Source: Synchiropus splendidus
Taxonomy: Eukaryota; Chordata; Actinopteri; Syngnathiformes; Callionymidae
Direction: 5' to 3'
DNA length: 64,000 nucleotides
NCBI RefSeq assembly: GCF_027744825.2
Contig: NW_026527054.1
Coordinates: 1,178,001-1,242,000, forward strand
Part shown: positions 1 to 10,800 of the stretch, piece after piece
Layout: each line of letters opens with the position of its first letter
How positions within the stretch are numbered: the first letter of the stretch is position 1
Made by a program: the position numbers and the translations under genes
The notes under the pieces: model-generated
Databases searched by the model: none
What the model was told of the DNA's origin: nothing
Seen by the model: the letters and a program-made list of their open reading frames with translations, nothing else

Positions 1-98
1 AATTAAAATGTTTAAACTCCATAACATAAAATGTCATAGCAACGTCATTTTACTTATCCTTTATATGTGATTTATGATATAGAGGTTATTGTTTTTAG

Positions 99-375
99 TC
101 ATCATTGACTTGTATAATTGATATCAATATATGCCTTATTTATGGAACAAAAAAGGAAGCGTCATCCACATCATCCGTGGAAGAGGAGGACAGAGAGTTG
201 CGAGGTTCTCATCGCCTCTCTGTCCAAACCCACTGCTCCACCTCCCTCAGCAGAGGAGTCATTTTTGCTGAGCCTGGTTCCTATGATCCAGAGATTGTCT
301 TTAGAAAAAAAAGAAGCTCTTCTTTTGGACATACACAATTTAGTTTATGAACGTACTAGAGAAACAAGCAGCTGA
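99..375 (+). pseudogene. C-terminal end of a MADF/BESS-like Harbinger accessory protein (partial, probably frameshifted)
   Basis: The last part of the reading frame, from ATG at 142 to TGA at 373-375, ends in a segment resembling the BESS motif: hydrophobic FLLSLVP, then a lysine/leucine helix (LSLEKKEALLLDIHNLVYE). BESS motifs mediate protein interaction at the C-terminus of MADF (Myb/SANT-like) DNA-binding proteins. Such proteins are the usual second gene of animal Harbinger transposons and help bring the transposase to the element ends. The DNA-binding half would lie to the left of the window. An AG at 97-98 after a T-rich run could be a splice acceptor. From there, a different frame reads an acidic linker (SSTSSVEEEDREL), whereas the BESS frame has a stop codon at 115-117. 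This suggests a one-base frameshift between about 160 and 230. It ends convergently with the transposase relic on the other strand. The family call rests on the BESS-like helix alone, so it is moderately secure. Confidence 0.55.
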
Positions 376-683
376 TTAGGTTATTAAATTCTGTTCTTGT
401 TTAATTTCTTTATTTATTTATGTATTTTTCATTTCCAATTTCTGGATCATAGGAACCAGTCTCCCTGTCCTTCCTCTTCTCTCTCAAGTCCCTCATTCCT
501 CCAGGCAAGCTCCTTTCATAAAGAAAGTCTATTTAAGTTTTGTATGTACAGAAATGTGTCTTTTTGTGAATAAATGTGTTGAATGGGAACCTTGGTTTTG
601 TTGTAGAAATGCTTAGTTTCAAGTAAGAAACTGAAAAACAGTGCATAACTCAATGACTCAAGTTAAACAAAAGGGACACAGTT
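376..683. other. Convergent 3' untranslated interval between the two Harbinger relic genes
   Basis: This T-rich, non-coding stretch separates the stop codon of the + strand BESS-like relic (375) from the stop codon of the - strand transposase relic (684). No reading frame, RNA gene or tandem repeat is visible. It contains a plausible polyadenylation signal for the + strand gene and otherwise nothing recognisable. Confidence 0.5.
569..574 (+). promoter_or_regulatory. Candidate polyadenylation signal AATAAA
   Basis: AATAAA lies about 195 bases after the stop codon of the BESS-like relic and is followed by a T/G-rich stretch at about 591-603, as expected for a cleavage signal. On the - strand, another AATAAA (688-693) overlaps the last codons of the transposase relic and could have served that gene, but this is less certain. 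Confidence 0.4.
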
Positions 684-1790
684 TCATTTTATTGCAGACA
701 TTTCATCTTTTGAAATAGGTGTGTGGCTCTTACAAGAGGTTTGTGGCTGCCATGGAACTGCCCCCTCTGTAGAGAAGTACTCCACAAAGGTTTCCCTCAC
801 CCGAGAGCTTCCCTGCTTTGGTTGGTGGCTGCAACACAACCCAGACCTGGAAGTACCTTGCCTGCAACAAATGGCACGCACTGTCTTGCTGATGTATCCC
901 CTGTTGACATCCGTATGTAAAAGTCCTCTGCGGCCATCTCCGGGAAGTGGACGGTCAGCAGGCAGGGAGAGAGAACCGGATCTTAGAGCCTGACCAAAGG
1001 CTGAATTTCCCACGATCCCACCATCGCTACTTCTACCGTACCCACCAACATCAATCACTCGGAAGCATTATCTGGAGTCTACAACTGCAAGGAGAACTAG
1101 AGAAAACGTTCCCTTGTAGTTGTAAAAAAGAGATCCTGAGTTTGGTGGGGATTTCATGATGATGTGTTTCCCGTCCAGGGCCCCACAGCAAAGCGGAAAG
1201 TTCCATCGCTCTTCAAATTGTTGAACAACGGACTGCCACTCGGCTGTGGAGGGCACAGCCATGAACTCACCCACAAGGCAATCCCAAATGGCAGCTGCAA
1301 CTTCTGGGACAAATCCTTGGACAGTTGACACACCAACATGGAAGCTGTTGGCGATGGTCCTGAGGGAACTTCCAGTTGCAAGATACCTGCAAAATTGAAT
1401 AAATACTCGTGAATACAAAAACATTAATCTTAAAACAGTACCTTCGCACAAAACATATTGACTTTCTAACTGTTGAATTAAGTTTTCGCCACTGGCACCC
1501 ACTGACAATTTTCACAAAGTTTTTATTTTAAACATCCACTTGTCATAATATATTCGAGGTTTGCAGTCTGTGTATCTTGCAAATGACGTCATGCATACAG
1601 TAATTGTGAAGAGATTGACTTCTGCACATCACAACACGACACATTGACTACCTTACCGAAGGCAAATGGACAGCCGTTCAGGGATTGAGCGGCAGTAGTT
1701 GGTTTCCTCATGGGAAATCCGAGCACCCACACTGGTAGTTTTTTCCATTTTTTTTCCAAAAGATAGGCAGGAGGCAACTAATCACTACCT
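684..1790 (-). pseudogene. HARBI1-like PIF/Harbinger transposase, two exons, inactivated
   Basis: This is a relic of the DDE nuclease of a PIF/Harbinger DNA transposon. Exon 1 (about 1,790 to 1,657) ends in TNYCRSIPERLSICLR. It splices in frame to exon 2 (1,386 to 684), which begins YLATGSSLRTIANSFHVGVS, the helix-turn-helix-like block of this family. Next come GALDGKHI with the first catalytic aspartate, YNYKG, and the VIDVGGYGRSSDGGI block. The C-terminus reads VRETFVEYFSTEGAVPWQ, the usual family ending. Three lesions are visible. TAA at 1,068-1,070 replaces an expected aromatic codon. A deletion at about 900-940 removes the part of the catalytic domain carrying the second and third acidic residues. 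A one-base loss near 798-803 shifts the frame before VRETF. The N-terminus beyond about 1,790 is missing, and the satellite starts soon after. The gene is dead. The family assignment is strong. Confidence 0.87.
1387..1656 (-). other. Intron of the Harbinger transposase relic
   Basis: On the - strand the exon ends CTTCG followed by the donor GTAAGG (1,651-1,656). The acceptor is a T-rich tract ending TTTTGCAG at 1,387-1,390 (reverse strand). Joining G at 1,657 to G at 1,386 restores one arginine codon (CG+G) and gives continuous family sequence across the junction (SICLR-YLATG). The intron is 270 bp, phase 2. The open frame that reads through the intron up to 1,508 is fortuitous. Confidence 0.8.
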
Positions 1791-1864
1791 GAGCAAGCTA
1801 CCTGCTACTGACGACTGGCGCTACGGCAACTAAAAAGTCGCATTCGGTGAGAACGTACCTTAAG
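1791..1864. other. Unassigned junction between Harbinger relic and satellite
   Basis: About 75 bases match neither the transposase family nor the satellite unit convincingly. No terminal inverted repeat or target duplication of the Harbinger element can be recognised here. The transposase N-terminal coding region should lie here but does not, so the element looks truncated where the array begins. Confidence 0.35.
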
Positions 1865-4800
1865 AGAACCTGTATTCAGCCCAAGAAAAGGTGGTTCACA
1901 GACCGACAAAAATAAAAATGTTGCTAAATCTCTGAAACCACTATAGACAGGTTAAAACCGTACTGCAGCTACGAGAAAGACCGTTTCTACTATTTTGGCA
2001 GGTAAAATTTTCATGTTCAGAGGCCTCGTTGAGCAATGAGTGAACAGTACGGAAAACGCGTTTTCAGCCAGAGTGACGGTGGTTTTGAGACTGACAAACA
2101 TAAAAATGTTGATAACTTTCGAAAAACACTTCAGACAGCTTAGATTTGATGTGAAACTACTAGAAAGACCCTTTCTGCTATAGTGGGAGGGGAAAATTTA
2201 ATGTTCTGAAGCTTCCCTGCAAAGTTATGGCACAAAGCAGAAAACGCGTTTTCAGCTTGAGATAAGGTGGGTTCCGGAACACCAAACATAAAAATGTTGA
2301 TAACTTTGGTAAAACACGTCAGACAGCTAATATTTGATGTGCAACTACTAGAAAGACCTTCTTTGCTATAGTGGGATGTGAAAATTTCATGTTCTGAAGC
2401 TTCCTTGCAAAGTTATGAAAAATGCAGAAAACGCGTTTTCAGCCTGAGATAAGGTGGGTTCCGGAACGCCAAACATAAAAATGTTGATAACTTTGGAAAA
2501 ACACTTCAGACAGCTTAGATTTGATGTGCAACTACGAGAAAGACCCTTTTTGCTATAGTGGCATGTGAAAATTTCATGTTCTGAAGCTTCCCTGCAAAGT
2601 TATGCCAAAAAGCAGAAAACGCGTTTTCAGCCTGAGATAAGGTGGGTTCCGGAACGCCAAACATAAAAATGTTGATAACTTTCGAAAAACACTTCAGACA
2701 GCTTAGATTTGATGTGCAACTGTTAGAAAGACCCTTTTTGCTTACAGTGGGATGTGAAAATTTGATGTTGTGAAGCTTCCCTGCAAAGTTATGGCACAAT
2801 GGAGAAAACGCGTTTTCAGACTGAGATAAGGTGGGTTCCGGAACGCCAAACATAAAAATGTTGATAACTTTGGAAAAACACCTCAGACAGCTTAGATTTG
2901 ATGTGCAACTACTAGAAAGACCCTTTTTGCTATAGTGGGATGTGAAAATTTCATGTTCTGAAGCTTCCCTGCAAAGTTATGGCACAATGCAGAAAACGCA
3001 TTTTCAGCATGAGATAAGGTGGGTTCCGGAACGCCAAACATAAAAATGTTGATAACTTTGGAAAAACACCTCAGACAGCTTAGATTTGATGTGCAACTAC
3101 TAGAAAGACCCTTTTTGCTATAGTGGGATGTGAAAATTTCATGTTCTGAAGCTTCCCTGCAAAGTTATGGCACAATGCAGAAAAAGCGTTTTCAGCCTGA
3201 GACGAGGACGGTTCCGGAACGCCAAACATAAAAATGTTGATAACATTGGAAAAACACTTCAGACAGCTTAGATTTGATGTGCAACGACTAGAAAGACCCT
3301 TTCTTCTATACTGGGAGGTGAAAATTTCATGTTCGGAAGCTTCCCACCAAAGTTATGGCACAATGCAGAAAACGCGTTTTCAGCCTGAGATAAGGTGGGT
3401 TCCGGAACGCCTTACATAAAAATGTTGATAATATTGGAAAAGCACTTCAGACAGTTTAGATTTCATGTGCAACTACTTGAAAGACCCTTTCTGCTATAGT
3501 GGGAGGAGAAAATTTCATGTTCTGAAGCTTCCCTGCAAAGTTATGCCACAAAGCAGAAAACGCGTTTTGAGCCTGAGATAAGGTGGGCTCCCGAACGCCA
3601 AACATAAAAATGTTGATAACTTTGGAAAAATACTTCAAACAGCTTTGATTTGATGTGCAACTACTAAAAAGAACCTTTCTGCTACAGTGGGAGGTGAAAA
3701 TTTCATGTTCTGAAACTTCATTGCAAAGTTATGGCACAATGCAGAAAACGCCTTTTCAGCCTGAGATAAGGTCGATTCCGGAACGCCAAATATAAAAATG
3801 TTGATAACTTTGGAAAAACACTTCAGACCACTTAGATTTGATGTGCAAGTAAGAGAAAGACCCTTCCTGCTATAGTGGCTGGTGAAAATTACATGTTCTG
3901 AAGCTTCCCTGCAAAGTTATGACACAATGCAGAAAACGCGTTTTCAGCCTGAGATAAGGTGGATTCCGGAACACCAAACATAAAAATGTTGATAACTTTG
4001 GAAAAACACTTCAGACAGCTTAGATTTGATGTGCAACTACTCGAAAGAACCTTTCTGATATAGTGGGAGGTGGAAATTTCATGTTCTGAAGCTTCCCTGC
4101 AAAGTTATGTCATAATGCGTAAAACTTGTTTACAGCCTGAGATGAGGTCGATTACGGAACGCCAAACATAAAAATTTTGATAACTTTGGCAAAACACTTC
4201 AGACTGCTTCGATGTGATGTGCAACTACTAGAAAGAGACTTTCTGCTATAGTGGGAGGTGAAAATTTAATGTTCTGAAGCTTCCCTGCAAAGTTATAGCA
4301 CAATGGAGAAAAAGCGTTTTCAGCCTGAGATAAGGTGGGTTCCGGAACGCCAAACATGAAAAAGTTAATATCTTTGGAAAAACCCTTCAGACAGCTTAGA
4401 TTTGATGTGCAACTACTAGAGAGACCCTTTCTGCTATAGTGGGATGTGAAAATTTCATGTTCTGAAGCTCCCCTGCAAAGTTATGGCACATTTCAGAACA
4501 CACGTTTTCAGCCTGAGATAAGGTCGATTCCGGAACGCCAAACATAAAAATGTTGATAACTTTGGAAAAGCACTTCAGGCAGCCTAGATTTGATGTGCAA
4601 CTACTCGAAAGACCATTTCTGCTATAATGGGAGGTGAAAATTTGATGTTCTGAAGATTTCCTACAAAGTTATGCCACAATGCAAAAAACGCGTTTTCAGC
4701 CTGAGATAAGGTGGGTTCCGGAACGCCAAACCTAAAAATGTTGATAACTTTGGAAAAACACTTCAGACAGCTTAGATTTGATGTGCAACTACGAGAAAGA

Positions 4801-7800
4801 CCCTTTCTGCTATAGTGGGAGGAGAAAATTTCATGTTCTGAAGCTTTCCTGCAACGTTATGACACAATGCAGAAAACGCGTTTTCAGCTTGAGATAAGGT
4901 CGAATCCGGAACGCCAAACATAAAAATGTTGATAACTTTGGTAAAACACTTCAGACAGCTTAGATTTGATGTGCAAGTAGGAGAAAGACCATTTTTGCTA
5001 TAATGGGAGGTGGAAATTTGATGTTCTGAAGATTCCCTGCAAAGTTATGCCACAAAGCAAAAAAACAGTTTTCAGCCTGAGATAAGGTGGGATCCGGAAC
5101 GCCAAACATACAAATGTTGATAACTTTGGAAAAACACTTCAGACAGCTTAGATTTGATGTGCAACTACTAGAAAGACCCTTTCTGCTACAGTGGGAGGTG
5201 AAAATTTCATGTTCTGAAGTTTCCCTGCAAAGTTATGGCACAATGATGAAAACGCTTTTTCAGCCTGAGATAAGGTGGGTTCCGGAACGCTGAACATAAA
5301 AACTTGATAACTTTGGAGAAGCACTTAAGGCAGCTTAGATTTGATGTGCAACTACGAGAAAGACCCTTTCTGCTATAGTGGGAGGTTAAAATTTCATGTT
5401 CTGAAGCTTCCATGAAAAGTTATGGCACAATGCACAAAAACGCTTTTCAGCCTGAGATAAGGTGGGTTTCGGAACGCCAAACATAAAAGTGTTGATAACT
5501 TTGGAAAAGCGCTTCAGACAGCCTAGATTTGATGTGCAACTCTGAGAAAAACCCTTTTTGCTATTGTGGGATGTGAAAATTTCATGTTCTGAAGCTTCCC
5601 TGCAAAGTCATGCCACAATGGAGAAACCGCGTTTTCAGTCTGACATAAGGTGGGTTCCCGAACGCCAAACGTAAAAATGTTGATTACTTTTGAAAAACAC
5701 TTCAGACAGCTTCGATTTGATGTGCAAGTACGAGAAAGACCCTTTCTGCTATAGTGGGAGGTGAAAATTTCATGTTCTGAAGCTTCCCTGCAAAGTTATG
5801 GCACAATGATGAAAACGCTTTTTCAGCCTGAGATAAGGTGGGTTCCGGAACGCCGAACATAAAAACTTGATAACTTTGGAAAAGCATTTGAGACAGCTTA
5901 GATTTGATTTGCAACTACGAGAAAGACCCTTTCTGCTATAGTGGGAGGTGAAAATTTCGTGTTCTGAAGCTTTCCTGCAAAGTTATGACACAATGCAGAA
6001 AACGCGTTTTCCGCTTGAGATGAGGTCGAATCCGGAACGCCAAACATAAAAATGTTGATAACTTTGGTAAAACACTTCAGACAGCTTAGATCTGATGTGC
6101 AAGTAGGAGAAAGACCCTTTCTGCTATAGTGGGAGGTTAAAATTTCATGTTCTGAAGCTTCCATGAAAAGTTATGGCACAATGCACAAAAACGCTTTTCA
6201 GCCTGAGATAAGGTGGGTTTCGGTACGCCAAACATAAAAATGTTGATAACTTTGGTAAAACACTTCAGACAGCTTAGATCTGATGTGCAAGTAGGAGAAA
6301 GACCCTTTCTGCTATAGTGGGAGGTTAAAATTTCATGTTCTGAAGCTTCCATGAAAAGTTATGGCACAATGCACAAAAACGCTTTTCAGCCTGAGATAAG
6401 GTGGGTTTCGGTACGCCAAACATAAAAGTGTTGATAACTTTGGAAAAGCGATTCAGACAGCCTTGATTTGATGTGCAACTCTGAGAAAAACCCTTTTTGC
6501 TATTGTGGGATGTGAAAATTTCATGTTCTGAAGCTTCCCTGCAAAGTCATGCCACAATGCAGAAACCGCGTTTTCAGTCTGACATAAGGTGGGTTCCCGA
6601 ACGCCAAACGTAAAAATGTTGATAACTTTTGAAAAACACTTCAGACAGCTTCGATTTGATGTGCAAGTACGAGAAAGACCCTTTCTGCTATAGTGGGAGG
6701 TGAAAATTTCATGTTCTGAAGCTTCCCTGCAAAGTTATGGCACAATGCAGATAACGCGTTTACAGCCTGAGATAAGGTGGGTTCCGGAACGCCGAACATA
6801 AAAACTTGATAACTTTGGAAAAGCACTTTAGACAGCTTAGATTTGATGTGCAACTACGAGAAAGACCCTTTCTGCTATAATGGGAGGTGAAAATTTCATG
6901 TTCTGAAGCTTCCCTGCAAAGTTATGGCACAATGATGAAAACGCTTTTTCAGCCTGAGATAAGGTGGGTTCCGGAACGCCGAACATAAAAACTTGATAAC
7001 TTTGCAAAAGCACTTGAGACAGCTTGGATTTGATGTGCAACTACGAGAAAGACCCTTTCTGCTATAGTGGGAGGTGAAAATTTCGTGTTCTGAAGCTTTG
7101 CTACAAAGTTATGACACAATGCAGAAAACGCGTTTTCAGCTTGAGATAAGGTCGAATCCGGAACGCCAAACAAAAAAATGTTGATAACTTTGGTAAAACA
7201 CTTCAGACAGCTTAGATTTGATGTACAAGTAGGAGAAAGACCATTTTTGCTATAGTGGGAGGTGAAAATTTTATGTTCTGAAGCTTCCCTGCAAAGTTAT
7301 GGCACAAAGGAGAAAAAGCGTTTTCAGCCTGAGATAAGGTGGGTTCCGGAACGCCAAACATACAAATGTTGATAACTTTGGAAAAACACTTCAGACAGCT
7401 TAGATTTGATGTGCAACTACTAGAAAGACCCTTTCTGCTACAGTGTGAGGTGAAAATTTCATGTTCTGAAGTTTCCCTGCAAAGTTATGGCACAATGATG
7501 AAAACGCTTTTTCAGCCTGAGATAAGGTGGGTTCCGGAACGCTGAACATAAAAACTTGATAACTTTGGAGAAGCACTTAAGGCAGCTTAGATTTGATGTG
7601 CAACTACGAGAAAGACCCTTTCTGCTATAGTGGGAGGTTAAAATTTCATGTTCTGAAGCTTCCATGAAAAGTTATGGCACAATGATGAAAACGCTTTTTC
7701 AGCCTGAGATAAGGTGGGTTCCGGAACGCCGAACATAAAAACTTGATAACTTTGGAAAAGCATTTGAGACAGCTTAGATTTGATTTGCAACTACGAGAAA

Positions 7801-10800
7801 GACCCTTTCTGCTATAGTGGGAGGTGAAAATTTCGTGTTCTGAAGCTTTCCTGCAAAGTTATGACACAATGCAGAAAACGCGTTTTCCGCTTGAGATAAG
7901 GTCGAATCCGGAACGCCAAACATAAAAATGTTGATAACTTTGGTAAAACACTTCAGACAGCTTAGATCTGATGTGCAAGTTGGAGAAAGACCCTTTCTGC
8001 TATAGTGGGAGGTTAAAATTTCATGTTCTGAAGCTTCCATGAAAAGTTATGGCACAATGCACAAAAACGCTTTTCAGCCTGAGATAAGGTGGGTTTCGGA
8101 ACGCCAAACATAAAAAAGTTAATATCTTTGGAAAAACACCTCAGACAGCTTAGATTTGATGTGCAACTACTAGAAAGACCCTTTCTGCTATAGTGGGAGG
8201 TGAAAATTTCATGTTCTGAAGCTTCCATGAAAAGTTATGGCACAATGCACAAAAACGCTTTTCAGCCTGAGATAAGGTGGGTTTCGGAACGCCAAACATA
8301 AAAGTGTTGATAACTTTGGAAAAGCGCTTCAGACAGCCTAGATTTGATGTGCAACTCTGAGAAAAACCCTTTTTGCTATTGTGGGATGTGAAAATTTCAT
8401 GTTCTGAAGCTTCCCTGCAAAGTCATGCTACAATGCAGAAACCGCGTTTTCAGTCTGACATAAGGTGGGTTCCCGAACGCCAAACGTAAAAATGTTGATA
8501 ACTTTTGAAAAACACTTCAGACAGCTTCGATTTGATGTGCAAGTACGAGAAAGACCCTTTCTGCTATAGTGGGAGGTGAAAATTTCATGTTCTGAAGCTT
8601 CCCTGCAAAGTTATGGCACAATGATGAAAACGCTTTTTCAGCCTGAGATAAGGTGGGTTCCGGAACGCCGAACATAAAAACTTGATAACTTTGGAAAAGC
8701 ATTTGAGACAGCTTAGATTTGATTTGCAACTACGAGAAAGACCCTTTCTGCTATAGTGGGAGGTGAAAATTTCGTGTTCTGAAGCTTTCCTGCAAAGTTA
8801 TGACACAATGCAGAAAACGCGTTTTCCGCTTGAGATAAGGTCGAATCCGGAACGCCAAACATAAAAATGTTCATAACTTTGGTAAAACACTTCAGACAGC
8901 TTAGATCTGATGTGCAAGTTGGAGAAAGACCCTTTCTGCTATAGTGGGAGGTTAAAATTTCATGTTCTGAAGCTTCCATGAAAAGTTATGGCACAATGCA
9001 CAAAAACGCTTTTCAGCCTGAGATAAGGTGGGTTTCGGAACGCCAAACATAAAAAAGTTAATATCTTTGGAAAAACACCTCAGACAGCTTAGATTTGATG
9101 TGCAACTACTAGAAAGACCCTTTCTGCTATAGTGGGAGGTGAAAATTTCATGTTCTGAAGCTTCCCTGCAAAGTTATGGCACAATGCAGAAAACGCGTTT
9201 TCAGCCTGAGATAAGGTCAATTCCGAAACGCCAAACATAAAAATGTTGATAACTTTGGAAAAACACTTCAGACAGCTTCGATTTGATGTGCAACTACTAG
9301 AAAGACCCTTTCTGCTATAGTGGGAGGTGAAAATTTCATGTTCTGAAGCTTCCTTGCAATATTATGATACAAAGCAAAAAACGCGTTTTCAGCCAGATCT
9401 AAGGTGGGTTCCGGAACGCCCAAAATAAAAATGTTGTTAACTTTGAAAAAACACTTCAGACAGCTTAGATTTGATGTGCAACTACGAGAAAGACCCTTTC
9501 TGCTTTAGTGGGAGGTGAAAATTTCATGTTCTGAACCTTTCCTGCAAAGTTATGACACAATACAGAAAACGCGTTTTCAGCTTGAGATAAGGTCGAATCC
9601 GGAACGCCAAACATAAAAATGTTGATAACTTTGGTAAAACACTTCAGACAGCTTAGATTTGATGTGCAAGTAGGATAAAGACCATTTTTGCTATAGTGGG
9701 AGGTGAAAATTTTATGTTCTGAACCTTCCCTGCAAAGTTATGGAACAAAGGAGAAAAAGCGTTTTCAGCCTGAGATAAGGTGGGTTCCGGAACGCCAAAC
9801 ATAAAAAAGTTAATATCTTTGGAAAAACACTTCAGACAGCTTAGATTTGATGTGTAACTACTAGAAAGACCCTTTCTGCTATAGTGGGAGGTGAAAATTT
9901 CATGTTTTGAAGCTTCCCTGCAAAGTTATGGCAGAATGCAGAAAACGCGTTTTCAGGCTGAGATAAGGTGGGTTCCGGAACGCCAAACATAAAAATGTTG
10001 ATAACTTTCGAAAAAAAGTTCAGACAGCTTAGATTTGATGTGCTACTACTAGAAAGACCCTTTCTGCTTTAGTTGGATGTGAAAATTTCATGTTCTGAAG
10101 CTTCCCTGCAAAGTTATGGCACAACGCAGAAAACGCGTTTTCAGCCTGAGATAAGGTGGGTTCCGGAACGCCAAACATAAAAATGTTGATAACATTGGAA
10201 AAATACTTAAGACAGCTTAGATTTGATATGCAACTACTAGAAAGACCCTTTCTGCTATAGTCGGAGGTTAAAATTTCGTGTTCGAAGCTTCCCTGCAAAG
10301 TTCTGGCACAAAGAAAGAAACATGTTTTCAGCATGATATAAGGTGGGTTCCGGAACGCCAAACATAAAAATGTTGATAACTTTGGAAAAACACTTCAGAC
10401 AGCTTAGATTTGATGTGCAACTACTAGAAAGACCCTTTCTGCTATAGTGGGATGTGAAAATTTCATGTTCTGAAGCTTCCCTGCAAAGTTATGACACAAT
10501 GCAGGAAACGCGTTTTCAGCTTGAGATGAGGTCGAATCCGGAACGCCAAACATAAGTATGTTGATAACTTTGGAAAAACACTTCAGACAGCTCAGATTTG
10601 ATGTGCAAGTATGAGAAAGACCCTTTCTGCTATAGTGGCAGGTGAAATTTTCATGTACTGAAGCTTCCTTGCAAAGTTATGGCACAATGCAGAAAACGCG
10701 TTTTCAGGCTGAGATAAGGTGGGTTCCGGAACGCCAAACATAAAAACGTTGATAACTTTCGAAAAAAACTTCAGACAGCTTAGATTTGATGTGCTACTAC

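Noticed and set aside
721..1159. Overlapping + strand open frames opposite the transposase relic
   Set aside because: These are antisense shadows of the Harbinger transposase. The family similarity, splice sites and codon continuity are all on the - strand.
1384..1508. Upstream extension of the transposase reading frame to 1,508
   Set aside because: It is intronic: joining 1,657 to 1,386 gives continuous family sequence, while the extension matches nothing in the family.
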